In this document: positions 1-11,409 of the stretch, piece by piece
How positions within the stretch are numbered: the first letter of the stretch is position 1
Layout: the number at the start of each line of letters is the position of its first letter
Assembly (NCBI GenBank): GCA_019454045.1
Contig: SKCR01019528.1
Coordinates: 1 to 64,000, forward strand
Reading direction: 5' to 3'
DNA length: 64,000 nucleotides
From: Zanthoxylum bungeanum
Lineage: Eukaryota > Streptophyta > Magnoliopsida > Sapindales > Rutaceae
The notes under the pieces: generated by a model
Database searches by the model: none
Told to the model about the DNA's origin: nothing
The model's input: the letters and a program-made list of their open reading frames with translations, nothing else
Made by a program: the position numbers and the translations under genes

Positions 1-1549
1 TATCCCTCTCCCACTCACTATTTTAAAATTGAAGGTTTCTACTTAAAATATCTAATATTTTAATTCACTAGTGCTTATAAGTTTATGTGCAGCTAAAACA
101 TAACTTGACTTTACACTAGTGTAATATTAGTGATATATCCAATTTTAACTCTTAAAATTTTATTCACTAATTCTTATTAGTCTCAACTAATATTTTACTT
201 AATTAAACTAATTTAATTAAGTTTATTTTAGTGACCTAATTAATTTTAACTCTTAAAATATTAGCTCATTAACAAGTTTCAAATTAGAAATCCAAATAAC
301 AAACAAAGCTTTTAATTAAACTATTTAATTAATATAAGCGTCTTATAAATTTCAACCACACTATCGTCCTTTGGAATCTGCTATGGAATTTACGTCCAAG
401 TTTTCATCTGATATACCAAGAGAAATTATAATGCACTTATAAAGCCCATATTTATATTAAATTCTATTTCCAATTTTAAACCATTGAAACAATTATTCTT
501 ATTAATTTATTTTCATGCATATCATATTCTAATTTAAACTTTTTAAATTTCATAAAATCAAATTTTATGACTAGAATATTCATGCATCCATTACATGTTA
601 TGACATTTGAAAATACAAGAGTAGACACCCTAAGCTATATGACATATTATTCAAACATTTCGATATAAACATACATATAACATAAAAATAAAATTATATT
701 GACCGGGTTCTTATTTTTCCTATACTAATCTAATTAGTATAAAAATTTACCAAGGCATCCATTGGTCTTCAAATCTTGCTCCATGGAATGGTTTTAAGTC
801 ATTGGCGGTATCGACTCCTCAATTATAAAAAATTGACAGAACTCAATTATTACATAAAACTTTCTTACAACACTTTGTAAAAAAAAAAATTCCTTATGGC
901 CTTACATTCCCCAAACACAAAATAACATAAAATATAATAGTCGGAAAAATTTATGACCAATGCAATACATTCATCACATAAACTTAAACATAAACATTCA
1001 TCACATGAACATAAGATTTGTGCCTACTCATCACAACATGCAAAAATATTTATATCACATATAAAAATTAAAAAAAAAACACTTTTTAATAAAATAAGAA
1101 GGGTTAATAACACTTTTCAACCTCTCTCTAAATGCCGATTGTAGGAAATAATTTTCCGCTCGGTGGAACCGTGTTAGGCACCGGGATCAACTTTGAAATT
1201 TTTTTCTACCATTTCCCCTTATTATCCGAAACTGTCCAGCGCCTTTGGACATATTTTGTTTATGTTTTTAATGATTTTTCTAGCCCCCGAACAGCCATGG
1301 AACAAAAACCAAATACTGGACTGTTTTGCACACATTATGCGCGCACATCACATATAAAAACAGCTCATGTTTTCCGTGAATGAGGGCAACAATTCAAGTT
1401 TAATTCTTTTTACCAAAACAGCCCCTACAATACCCTTATATCACCCCTTAGTATCCCGAAAGAGATGCATCGAAAAACAACACTAAAACACTCCCCAAAT
1501 GCGAGTAACAAGAGGCGGCAGTGAGCCATAGAAAGAAGAAAAAAATAAA
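1..1549. other. AT-rich stretch without a supported gene
   Basis: No open frame here resembles a protein family. The sequence is AT-rich with short homopolymer runs. Its lower half may be the far (U5) part of the decayed LTR that starts at 2921 on the minus strand, but I see no clear LTR end or primer-binding site, so no boundary is given. Confidence 0.5.
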
Positions 1550-2921
1550 TAAACATTTTCAATTTGATCTCCAATGAGTCTTCCGTGCGATGACTCACAA
1601 CCAACAAAAACAATGGTGAATTTAACTCACAAAATAAATCTCTAAAACTTTAGAGATCAAGATTATCACACACTAACTTTTTTTCCCTTTTATTCTTATT
1701 CATTTTCTTTCAACTCGTGAGCGAAAAATAAGAATAAGGGTGGCTAGGGTTTTTCCAAGTGAACATTTATGAAAAGAAAAATATATTTTTTCTTTTTATA
1801 CTTAGGGTTTTGTTGTCCAAAACTAAACAAAACCCTAACCCTTTTTTACTCCAAAAAATGCGGCCAGCCTTGATATTTTGTAACATCCAATTTTTTTAAT
1901 GACTTAATAAAGACATTAAACATGTTGCCATAAAAGAAAATATAGCTACCAATTTTAAATAATAAGTTTCTAAAATCAAACTTTTAAACTTATTAATTCA
2001 AAATAAATATATTAAATTAGATAACATAATTTAATATATACAAAATCTTAATTATTTAAATGATTATCTTATAATCATTTATAAAATAAAACTTTAAATA
2101 TAATATAAGGTTACATGTGTGACAAATATATTATTAATCACATTAATAATAATATATGTGAGTATATAATTGGACTATCCAATTATATTTAATTTGCTAC
2201 AGTGTATCGAGCTAGCACAGAGACCAAATGGACTTACAGTTTCGAGCTCCAATAATCCCGAAATATTAATTAAACTCTTTAATTAAATATTATGAATTAT
2301 TAACTTCAGATTATTCCACTAAAAATCCGAAGCTACACTCTCGTTGTCGTAGATAAATTATATTAGTCGAACTACATCGGTGTCCATTGATATAGCTATT
2401 ACATACAGATTGGTCTTTCACGAGTATCTCATAATTAGAGCCGGGCCAAAATTTTCGTTATAACCCTCTAATTATTTTTTACCTTAAGTACCATTGAATC
2501 TCTAATGAACGATTTATTTATAACCATTATGAATATTAATCTTTCTATTCGTAATAGAAAGACTTGAGCACTCTATTCATTCAAGTACCGAATCAACCCT
2601 TAAGGAATTTACTTTTCTACTTCTCGCAAGAAAGAGTGAACTACATATCTATGTAAAACGTCCCTAGATACACAACAAATCATGTCCCCAAAATACGTAT
2701 CTATTGGACTATTTTAGATTACTAGCTTCAGACTTAAATTTTCTTGTGTATGACACTCATATACTAAGTCTGAAGACACATAAGTAATCAAGGGTAAACA
2801 AGATAATTTACAATATGCGATTTAAATCAAAACAATTGATAATGAATAATTACATCTTTTATTTTATAACAAATAATTCCGTTTACATATTACATGAAGT
2901 TCTATGGCATATATCCCAACA
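1550..2921 (-). mobile_element. Decayed long LTR, copia-like, minus strand
   Basis: On the minus strand the segment begins at 2921 with TGTTGGGATATATGCC, the kind of TGTTGGG start common in plant copia LTRs. A TATA-box-like GTATAAAAAG lies near 1793-1803, between AT-rich DNA and a pyrimidine- and purine-rich leader. A related piece lies inverted at 3945-4125, which shows the family is repeated. No coding region of the parent element is visible, so this is either a solo LTR or the edge of an element lying to the left. The far end is not defined. Confidence 0.4.
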
Positions 2922-3944
2922 AAAAATATCCAAAAATACGCGTAATTGGCCATTTCGAATTACGCGATTACCAAAGCTTTGGAAGGCCACTTCAAAACAT
3001 TCCGACTTATATTCTTCAACACTCAAGCTCGTATTCTCCAACAATGACTCACTCTGATACCCAAAGTTCAATTTGAAAGCCTTCCAAAACTGTTTCGAAA
3101 GCTTTGGATATTACATTTAATAACACTGGATTGGCTATGTGTATGTCTGTCAAGATGATAGAGTTTATAAAGAAGTATTTGGTTGGTTCAGAATTGTTAA
3201 TATATTATTTGTTCTTTTTTTGACAGAGTTTGTACCGGATAGATTTGCGTGGCTATTAAAGTTCTTTTCGTTGTTGCCAAATGTATCAAATTTTATCTAT
3301 GAAAATAATTTTTGTGTTGAAGGTTCTTTAGTTCAATGTTGGATTGTTCTTAATGCTTATTTAAGGATTTTTGTGTTTGTGTTAGAGTTATATACATAGT
3401 GAATTTGAATTATTCAATGATGAATGTGTACATGTAAAGAGCTTTAGTTCATTGATATATATTTTGTTGAAGGATGAATTTGATTTGCAATTTCTATTTT
3501 AGATAATTATAGAAATTTTTATTATTAATAATTTATATATTTTTTCAAGGATAATTTTTCATGATAGATATATATTGTCACATATCGTGACAGAATATAA
3601 TATCAAGTGAAAGAAATATATAGTCATATATTGTGACAGAATTTAATATAATATGACAGAATCATATGGTTACATATCATGATAGAATTTTCCCACCAAA
3701 TTTTTTAAAAATAAATCAAAGTTCCCGTTAAAAAAATTTGAATTTTTCCGTCAAATTTTTTTAAAAAAAATGGCGCCAAAAACATATAGTGATGAACTGT
3801 TCCCGTCAAAAATCTTATGACAGGTTCATGACAGGTAAAACATATCACATTTTGTGACTGTTTTTTTGTTTGTCACATGATATGATATGACTATACCATA
3901 TGCAATGATATCGATAGACGTAATATATCTACAGTAATGAGAAT
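2922..3944. other. AT-rich spacer with short repeats
   Basis: Nothing protein-like. About 3575-3690 holds three degenerate units of the form GTCACATAT..TGACAGAAT, some 40 bases apart. Each contains an inverted GTCA/TGAC pair, as in the subterminal repeats of some DNA transposons. No terminal inverted repeats or target duplication could be assigned. Confidence 0.4.
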
Positions 3945-4125
3945 TCAACTTTGGATTTTTATTTGAATAAACTCAAGTTAATTGTACGGAAAATATTGAA
4001 TTATTGATTAAAGAGTTTAATAATTAATTCTTATGTTATTGGAGCTCAGATTGGTAAATTCATTTGGTCTCATGATTAGCTCGTAATCACAATAAGAAAT
4101 AATTGGATAGTCCAATTAAATGTTG
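3945..4125 (+). repeat. Inverted LTR fragment related to 2160-2340
   Basis: Read on the plus strand, this piece matches the reverse complement of 2160-2340 in several blocks and in the same order: ATTAAAGAGTTTAAT, TATTGGAGCTC, CATTTGGTCTC, TAGCTCG and AATTGGATAGTCCAATTA. The two are therefore copies of one LTR family in opposite orientation. No element ends were found around this copy. Confidence 0.55.
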
Positions 4126-4324
4126 TATAATTTATTAATAAATAAGTTTATTCAAATTTAGTAAATAATAATTTAGAATTATTATATACATTGATCAAAA
4201 GTAAAACATTAAATCCTAATTCGATTAGGAAATTTTTTTATATTTCCTAATTTGGTTAAGAAATGATTTTTCTAATATAATTAGGAAAACTTTCTTGTAA
4301 ATTCTAATTCGATTAGGAAATCAT

Positions 4325-4501
4325 TTTTTTTTTATAAAGTAAGTATATTAACAGAAAGAAAAAAAAACAAAATACAGGGACATGCCCCAAAAAGAATAAA
4401 CTATGGAGGACATGCCCTCCAAGCTAAATAACTAAAGCCAAATAGGCTAATAACAAACAAATAAAGGAAACTCAAAAAATATCATCAAAGAAGTCATTTT
4501 C
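4325..4501 (-). mobile_element. 5'-truncated LINE-type 3' end, minus strand
   Basis: On the minus strand the segment ends in AATATACTTACTTTATAAAAAAAAAA, a 3' tail style common in plant LINEs, here carrying a short poly(A) (the T run at 4325-4333). It is flanked by a 21-bp direct repeat with two mismatches (4304-4324 and 4502-4522), placed as expected for a target-site duplication. No reverse transcriptase is present, so only the last 177 bp were inserted. One caution: related CTAATTYGATTAGGAAA motifs occur just upstream, so part of the flanking match could predate the insertion. Confidence 0.55.
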
Positions 4502-4522
4502 CTAATTTGATTAGAAAATCAT

Positions 4523-4954
4523 ATATCAATTATAGTTGACTCTATATACCCATTTATTGCCTACAACTTTTAGATGATAAGAACTAGGAACAAGAGACAA
4601 GGTTTTATTAGCTCAATGGCTGTGAATTAAATTAAGGGAAATATTAATTAAGAATCTATTTTAGGAAAAATTTCATAGGAAAAATGAAAAAGTAATTAAT
4701 TTTTTGATAATTTTTTACATTTTCGATAAAAATGATGTGAAATTTTTTCTAAAATAAATACTTAACGAATACCCAGGACACTCGTTAACATGACCCTTAA
4801 ATTAATAAGTGTAAAATCTGAACTGGAGCACGACTGTCGTAGGTTAGTCTATGATGTTTCTATATATACCTAAACAGTTTACTTATAAAAAAAAATTATT
4901 GTCTTTTATTTATATAAATTTATTCTTTTTACTTGTTCACACAATGTTTTAAAA

Positions 4955-4994
<40 letters not shown>

Positions 4995-5336
4995 AATGTA
5001 TATATATTTAAATGTATAAATTTAGTGTTTGAAACATTAAAGAAAGATTATAACAATTAACAACGATGCTAAATTTTCGTTTACATTTTTTAAAGCAAAA
5101 ACAAAAACGTGTTTAACATGTGAATTTAATTAGATCTACTTACTTTAAATGTAATTTTTGAAAAGACAACATTATAAATATTTAAAAGAATTACAAATAT
5201 TCAGCACCAGAATTTAACAAAATAATCCCACTCGAATTTGCTTTAAGTTACTATTAAATTCGCAAATATACATTTCACATGCTTGTATATTGGACATACT
5301 TGTCTCTAAAAGGCGTGGTTTAATAGTGTATGATTC
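4523..5336. repeat. AT-rich spacer with a (TA)n microsatellite
   Basis: A TA dinucleotide run covers about 4959-4991, followed by two copies of TTTAAATGTATA. I see no gene, RNA or element end in the rest of the stretch. Confidence 0.7.
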
Positions 5337-5341
5337 ATAAT

Positions 5342-5862
5342 TGTTGTCCGATTAGTGTCATTAAACAAGAAATTAACATGCAAACAAACAAATCAAACCA
5401 GAAAATTTGATCTAACATGCATAAACCCTAGAAAACCTTAAAACTTGAGAATAAGAAAAACATTGATACAAAGTTGAAAAACAGTAGTCCGGATCGAGGT
5501 TAATCTATGTCCTTAAGAACTTATCAACCCCGTCTCGGTGCTCTACGGATTTGCGGCTAACATTCTCCCAGGATAACCCGGATTCCTCTTGTTCAAGGGA
5601 CACACCTTAATAAGATCTTGAACTTGGAATATGGTGGAATACTCTCTGACTCAAGAAAGCAATTCAGACTCTTACTTGTATGATGAAATTCGGATTTCAT
5701 TTGTATGTCTTTAAATGAATATAATGGCTTCCTTTTATAAGTATGGAATGGTGCCTCAAGGGCACCATTTGGGTTAGAGTGCAACCCTCCAAAGGGTTGC
5801 ACCCCTCCTATGCATCCCTTGAGCATAGGACCATGTAACACACAAATGAAGAATTTACAACA
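5342..5862 (-). repeat. 3' LTR of the 5.3-11.4 kb copia element
   Basis: This 521-bp LTR aligns with 10806-11404. The main difference is a block of about 75 bp (about 11313-11388 in the other LTR) that is missing here. A short open frame inside it has no known match and overlaps LTR control sequence, so it is not annotated as a gene. Confidence 0.93.
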
Positions 5863-5876
5863 ATCCCCCACAATTT
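5863..5876 (-). other. Polypurine tract of the copia element
   Basis: On the minus strand AAATTGTGGGGGAT lies directly against the TGTTGT start of the 3' LTR. This is where plus-strand DNA synthesis is primed in copia elements. Confidence 0.8.
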
Positions 5877-6479
5877 TTCAAATATTCACGAAGACACTTG
5901 AGAGAGTTTCCGTGAACTAAAGCTGCACCGAAGTAGGTAGCTTTCGCCTTGAACCTTTCCTAGTGAATGACAGTCGGATTTACTTGGCAAACCAGTGACC
6001 CATAGTCTTGAACTGTTCCGCCGTTGGTGTAAACCAAGACAACTGCCAACACACAGCTTTACTTCGACCATTTCTCGTTCTACGGTTGTGTTCATTTCGG
6101 CCCTGAACAACGGTCCCGGATTCATCAAGTACTTTAGGGTAACCCGCCTTTAAAAGTTCTCATGGAAGCGACCTCACTTCTTACTTGAAATAGGTGATCT
6201 ACTATGAAGAGGTAATCTGTCTTTACCCCCATTAGGACTCATCTCCTAATATAGTGATCATTAAAAGCCTTAGCTTATCCTAACCAATGACAGACAGCAC
6301 TCGGCGTCATTATCGGAATGGGAAAGAGTACAAAACTCTTCAGTGCTTGTTTTGAATTGCACAAAGTTTTTGTTGTCCCTTTTGAACCTAGATCTTGGGA
6401 TCTCCAGTCAGCTAGGTTGGGTTTCCACAGTGACAATTCTTAGATTATAGGCTTCAAGCTCATTCCCCTCGATGACTTC

Positions 6480-6960
6480 TCAACTTGCTCTCGAGGTAAA
6501 CTTTAGTTAGTGGATCCGCTAGGTTTCCTTCGACTCAACATAATCGATCGATATTATGCCACTTGAGAGCAGTTGACCTATGGTATTATGTCTCCGACGT
6601 ATGTGTCGAGACTTACCATTATACATTGTATTTTGGGCTCTCCCAATAGCCGATTGGCTTTCACAATGTATGCTAATCACTGGCACCGGTTTGGCCTAAC
6701 TAGGAATATCCTCCAGGAAGTTTATAAGTCATTCTGCTTCTTCCGCTATTTTTTCTAATGCTATGAACTCTGATTCCATAGTAGACCGGGCAACACATGT
6801 TTGCCTTGAGGATTTCCATGACACGGCTGTATTACCAAGTGTGAAAATAAATCCAACCGTAGATTTGGAATCCACTATATCAGATATCCAGTCAGTATCG
6901 CTGTATTCCTCTAGAACAGCAGGATATCTATCGTAATGTAGCCCATATTTTGAAGTTTCT
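6480..6960 (-). pseudogene. Copia RNase H domain, broken
   Basis: The minus strand encodes, in changing frames, the hallmarks of copia RNase H. These are a SDTDW-like block, a block like [12 protein letters not shown], then [19 protein letters not shown], and further down a segment ending in the HIRRRHN-type motif seen near the C terminus. The domain degrades RNA in RNA-DNA hybrids during reverse transcription. Frameshifts separate it from the reverse transcriptase upstream. The remaining 600 bp toward the LTR has no intact reading frame and is probably the 3' untranslated part. Confidence 0.75.
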
Positions 6961-6961
6961 T

Positions 6962-7825
6962 TTACCTCAAAACTCTTACTATGGCTTTCCAGTGGTTATG
7001 TCCTGGATTGCTTGCATATCTGCTAAGCCTGTTCACAGCTTGAGCGATATCAGTTCGTGTGCAATTCGTGAGATACATCAGACTTCCGATGATCCTTGAA
7101 TACTCTAATTGCGATACGCTTAAGCCAATATTATTTGATAGAGGAAGAGTTAAGTTAGCTACTCTCAAATCTTTCATATCAAATTTGCTGGATAACACTT
7201 TATTGGTAGACTGAATCAACTCATGATTATTACCAATTATCAGCATATCGTCTATATAGAGACATACAATGACATATCATTTTTGAGTTGATTTGGTGTA
7301 CATATACTTATCACACTCATCGGTTTTAAACCCACTTGACAACATCTCTTTGTCAATTTTCTCATGTCATTGTCTAGGTGCTTGTTTTAATCCGTACAAG
7401 GATTTTACAAGTTTGCACACCTTCTGTTCTTATCCAGGAACATTAAACCCTTCTGGTTGTTCCATGTAAATCTCTTCATCCAATTCACCACTCAAGAATG
7501 ACGTCTTTACATTCTTTTGATGTATTTCAAGACCAAATATAGCTGCTATGGCTATGAGCATTCTTATCGATGTGATACGAATCACTGGTGAAGAGGTGTC
7601 AAAGTAAACAATGCATTCTTTTTGTCTATAACCTTTTATGACAAGACTTGCCTTGTACTTAACTATTGATCCATTTGTTTTCATCTTCCTTTTGAATATC
7701 CATTTGTAGCCTAGTGGCTTACAACCTGGAGGAATATCAACCAACTCCCAAGTATGGTTCTGTAGGATTAAATCAATCTCACTGTTAATAGCCTCTTTCC
7801 ACAGAGGTGCCTCCGGAGAAGACAT
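6962..7825 (-). pseudogene. Copia reverse transcriptase, broken
   Basis: The minus-strand frame from 7825 to 7430 begins with the copia RT opening (EAPLWKEAINSEID, TWELVDIPPGCKPLGYKWIFKRK) and runs through the palm region. The catalytic motif YIDD is encoded at 7248-7259 but in a different frame. A third open stretch (7246-6962) carries the end of RT and the connection region ([25 protein letters not shown]). At least two frameshifts split the domain, so no active enzyme is expected. Confidence 0.88.
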
Positions 7826-7854
7826 TGCTTCTTTATAGCTTTGAGGCTCATTTT

Positions 7855-8542
7855 CTAACTAGCCTCATATGGTGTCTTGTCCAATCTCATGTGAGGAAGC
7901 TTGTTCAGAACGTAGTTCGCAAAAAACAGGGCTTTCCCCCACAAGTTCTGAGGTAAACCAGAAGTAGTCAACATGACATTCATCATTTCCTCCAATGTTC
8001 GGTTTTTGCACTCAACAATCCCGTTTGTTGAGAAGAATAAAGAGTAGAGGTTTCGTGAATAATTCCGTGCACAGAACAATATTCACTGAATGATGAAACA
8101 TATTCACCACCTTTATCACTCATGATTCTTTTGATTTCCTTGCCAAGTTGATTTGCAACTTCGTTCTCGGTGTATAAAGATCTCAATTGCTTCAGCTTTG
8201 CTCCTCAGCAAATACACTTAACAGAATCTTGTGCTTTCATCGATAAAAGTGACAAAATAATTTTTACCGCCTCTTGTTTGCACAATATTCATGTCACACA
8301 CGTCAGTGTGTACAAGTTCCAAGGGTTCAGAACTTCGTTCTATGATGTTCTATGTATTTTTGCTTCAACACATGCCTCACAGTTATGTTGGCTATCAATG
8401 CAAATTTAGGTATAAGGTCCATGTTAATTAATGTACGCATTGTATCATAATTAACATGTCCTAACCTCCCATGCCATATATTTTGTGACTCAATAATATA
8501 AGCAAAAGTTTCAGCTTTATTAATAGCACAATTGACAGTCAT
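7855..8542 (-). pseudogene. Copia integrase with GAG-pre-integrase domain, broken
   Basis: The N-terminal part (8542-8327) carries WHGRLGHVNYDTMRTL, the GAG-pre-integrase and HHCC zinc-binding region. Two overlapping frames (8186-7983 and 8079-7855) carry the catalytic core, with MSDKGGEY around the second Asp and NGIVECKNRTLEEMMNVML around the catalytic Glu, followed by LPQNLWGKALFFANYVLNKLP. In a working element the enzyme inserts the cDNA through a DDE active site. Here the core is split by a frameshift near 8060. Confidence 0.87.
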
Positions 8543-8729
8543 TGAAAAGGCCCTCAGCGAGGTATCCTTTTACTACATAGACATCATTTTTGGTCAATAT
8601 AATCTTGTCAGAAACAAATACAAACCCGAGACCGAGTTCTTCCGAATATCTAGAACATGCAAACATTCTTATATGTAAGCTCCGTTCCAGATATCATTTT
8701 CAGAACCAGTGTGTCTTGTCTAACCATTC

Positions 8730-8880
8730 TAGAGGTAGATGAGTTTCCCATTGTCAGATGATCGCCGCCATCGACCTTCTGATACGAGGAAAGCATTTTG
8801 CTATCTGCACAGATATGACGAGTAGCCCCAGTGTCTACCCATCATTCTCTCGAATTCCCAACCAAGTTGGCTTCAGTTAC
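8730..8880 (-). pseudogene. Copia aspartic protease, short remnant
   Basis: Minus-strand translation gives a WWVDTGATRHIC block near 8840, with the DTG catalytic triad of retrotransposon proteases. A YQKVDGGDHLTMGN-like block follows, the second conserved segment of copia proteases. The frame is not open through to the integrase. The protease would normally cut the Gag-Pol polyprotein. Confidence 0.75.
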
Positions 8881-8915
8881 CACATGTGAGAGGTTCATTT
8901 CTGAAATCTCATCAG

Positions 8916-9725
8916 TTAACTGCTCATCTTCAGCGACATAGGCTCATTTTTCTTGCCCTTGTCCTGAGACTTCTTGTTTCTGCAGTCCTTTGTCATATGA
9001 CCGCTCTTTTCACAGTTGTAGCACTTCCCCTTGAACTTCTTGTTCGCATGGGAAGAATCATCTCCATTGTTTCTCTTCTTGCTACCTTTTACACCCTCAA
9101 TGATGTTGGCCTTAGACTCCATAGTCTTGTAACTGGCCTCCTCGGACATCATGTTGTCTTGTTCAATTCTCAATCGAACTCCAAGGTCTTCAAAGCTCAT
9201 CTGCTTCTTTTTGTGTTTCAGATAGCTCCTGAAGTCCTTCCATGATGGAGACAACTTTTCAATTATGGTGGCAACTTGAAACGTCTCACAGAGTTTCATT
9301 CCTTCATCCAGTATTTCATGAATGATCAACTGCAGTTCACCCAACTGAGACATCATTCTACCCACGATAAATTTCTTTTGTCCGGCATCCTCGGTTTTGT
9401 ATTTCTTCTTGAGAGATTCCCAGAGAATCTTCGCAGAAGACATGCCTTAGTACACAATGTACATGGTATTGTCAAGACCACCCATAAGGTAGTTCTTGCA
9501 TAGGAAGTCGCCAGAAGACCATGTCTCTTCTCGCAGTTCCTTGGTTGCCTCTAATTCACCCTCCACAGGACCCGGAGGATCTTTGAGGTACTTAGCCAAC
9601 TGCAGAGTTGTCAGGTAGAACAACATTTTGCTCTGCCACTGTTTGAAGTTTGCTCCACCAAACTTCTCCGGATTTTCTCCATGAGAGATCGGTACTATGA
9701 TGTTTCCGCTTGGAAAAATCAACAT
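8916..9725 (-). pseudogene. Copia Gag with intact zinc knuckle, one nonsense codon
   Basis: Gag packages element RNA. The first part (9725-9447) has the copia Gag start region (HGENPEKFGGANFKQWQSKMLFYLTTL). It ends at a TAA (9449-9447) in the block that normally reads on into a KELWESL-like motif, and the same frame continues at once as [19 protein letters not shown]. Further on come [11 protein letters not shown] and a complete CX2CX4HX4C zinc knuckle ([14 protein letters not shown], about 9010-8969). The frame stops at 8916, before the protease. A single stop codon is therefore the main visible lesion in Gag. Confidence 0.88.
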
Positions 9726-10316
9726 GGGTCAATAGGTCTACAAAAGAAAAATTGCACAACGATCAACAAATGATCTTGTTCAAAGTGATATACTAAGTTA
9801 CCACTTGTTGTTCTATTGGACGGTGGTTCCAATAAACACAAGTCCTTAAATTTCAACTAAAGATTCTCTAGAAAAATGAATAAACGAATATTCCCAGAGG
9901 ACGAGGGGGTCCAGAGTAACCACTTAAATCCCTGACCACTTTAGGCTCTTATCGCCTTTTTGACAGAATATTCTTTAAACATTTTTTCAATGAGATATTT
10001 TAGCAATTCAAACTCAGTATTACACTTATTCAATAGCACAAACTGTATACGATATGTGTAGATATATGTGTAAATGTCAATCAAGATTGGATGGAATTAC
10101 TTGTGTAAAATTACACTTTAAATTCTCAACCAAGTATGCAACACACAATAAATTTTTCAACTTTATCACTAAGTGTATGCTTGTGATAATTGAACAACCT
10201 AATAATAACTTAAATCTATACTACCAAGATTATAGTGATTCAGTATATGATTAACTAAGTTAATATTAATATAAGTCTTTGCAGTTTATAACAATTCCAT
10301 GACTATTTCGTTAGTG

Positions 10317-10660
10317 TCGCGTTCGTATCTACGTTCGAACGAGACTGTCCAGTGTGTGTACGTTCGTGTTGCGTTTGATAACGCGTTCGAACGAAGTGTT
10401 CCAGAGAGTTCACGTTCGTGTAGCGTTTGATAACGCGTTGAACATAATGTTTTCAGAGAGTTCACGTTCGTATAGCGTTCGAGAACGCGTTCGAACGGAA
10501 TGATTCCAGAGAGTTTACGTTCGAGTTGCGTTTAGGACGCGTTTGAACGAACTAAGTCAGAAGGTCTGCGTTCGATTCGCGTTTGAAGACGCGTTCGAAC
10601 GTTTTTAGGCAGAAGGCTTGCGTTCGAGTTGCGTTTGAAGACGCGTTTGAACGTTCTTAC
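10317..10660 (-). repeat. Tandem repeats with CGTTCGAACG core in the copia leader
   Basis: About six units of 55-60 bp lie in the untranslated leader between the 5' LTR and Gag. In element (minus) orientation a typical unit contains CGTTCGAACGCGTT, a short AT-rich step, then AACGCTACACGAACG. CGTTCGAACG is itself a perfect palindrome. Very similar units occur in the LTRs of the Tat/Ogre element (18.6, 20.7, 29.2 and 31.3 kb). The rest of the leader (9726-10316 and 10661-10805) shows no other feature. Confidence 0.85.
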
Positions 10661-10805
10661 GAATTTTCAGATTTTTGCCTTCGCGTGCGTCGGGCGTTCG
10701 AATGCCCTACGGGTTTTTCATGCAAGTCTGTATTTTTTCCATAAATTTTCTTAACTAGGCATGCGATTTACTATTTAACAACACTAGTTGATAAGTTCTT
10801 AAGAT

Positions 10806-11404
10806 TGTTGTCCGATTAGTGTCATTAAACAAGAAATTAACAAATTGCAAACAAACAAATCAAACCAGAAAATTGGATCTCACATGCATAAACCCTAGAA
10901 AACCTTAAAACTTGAGAATAAGAAAAACCTTGATACAAAGTTGAAAAACAGTAGTCCGGATCGAGATTAATCTCTGTCCTTAAGAACTTATCAGCCCCGT
11001 CTCGGTGCTCTACGGATTTGCGGCTAACGTTCTCCCAGGATAACCCGGATTCCTCTTGTTCAAGGGGCACACCTTAACAAGATCTTGAACTTGGAATATG
11101 GTGGAATACTCTTTGACTCAAGAAAGCAATTCAGACTCTCACTTGTAGGATGAAATTCGGATTTCATTTATATGTCTTTAAAGGAACATAATGACTTCCT
11201 TTTATAAGCATGGAAGGGTGCCTCAAGGGCACCCTTTGGGTTAGAGTGCAACCATCCAAAGGGTTGCACCCCTCCTATGCATCCCTTGAGCATAAGACCA
11301 TGTAACACACAAATGGAGGACATGTCTCTAAGGGGTACCATCCAAAGGACATGTCCCTCCTCCATCCACCACAAAATATTTGAATATTTGAAGAATTTAC
11401 AACA
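10806..11404 (-). repeat. 5' LTR of the 5.3-11.4 kb copia element
   Basis: This 599-bp LTR has TGTTGT/ACAACA ends, and its outer side abuts ATAAT (11405-11409). The segment GATAAGTTCTTAAG just inside the element (about 10790-10803) is an inverted copy of CTTAAGAACTTATC within the LTR (about 10979-10992). No tRNA-complementary primer site was recognised next to it. Confidence 0.93.
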
Positions 11405-11409
11405 ATAAT

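Larger units (their letters stand above)
5342..11404 (-). mobile_element. Ty1/copia LTR retrotransposon, minus strand, decayed
   Basis: Both LTRs begin TGTTGT and end ACAACA, and ATAAT flanks the element on both sides (5337-5341 and 11405-11409), a perfect 5-bp duplication. Gag, protease, integrase, reverse transcriptase and RNase H follow one another on the minus strand, the copia order. In-frame stops and frameshifts interrupt them, so this copy cannot make its own proteins. The 3' LTR (left) lacks about 75 bp found in the 5' LTR (right). No classic TGGTATCAGAGC primer-binding site follows the 5' LTR. Confidence 0.93.

Noticed and set aside
3049..3060. CTCTGATACC as a copia primer-binding site
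   Set aside because: No LTR end lies next to it in the required direction. The nearest LTR end (2921) is on the wrong side.
953..3399. Short open frames in the first 3.4 kb
   Set aside because: All are 60-86 codons in AT-rich repeat DNA, low in complexity, with no motif and no support from neighbouring exons.
5593..6128. Minus-strand frames at the 3' end of the first copia element
   Set aside because: The first lies in LTR sequence and the second in the 3' untranslated part; neither matches RNase H, which is encoded further upstream in broken frames.
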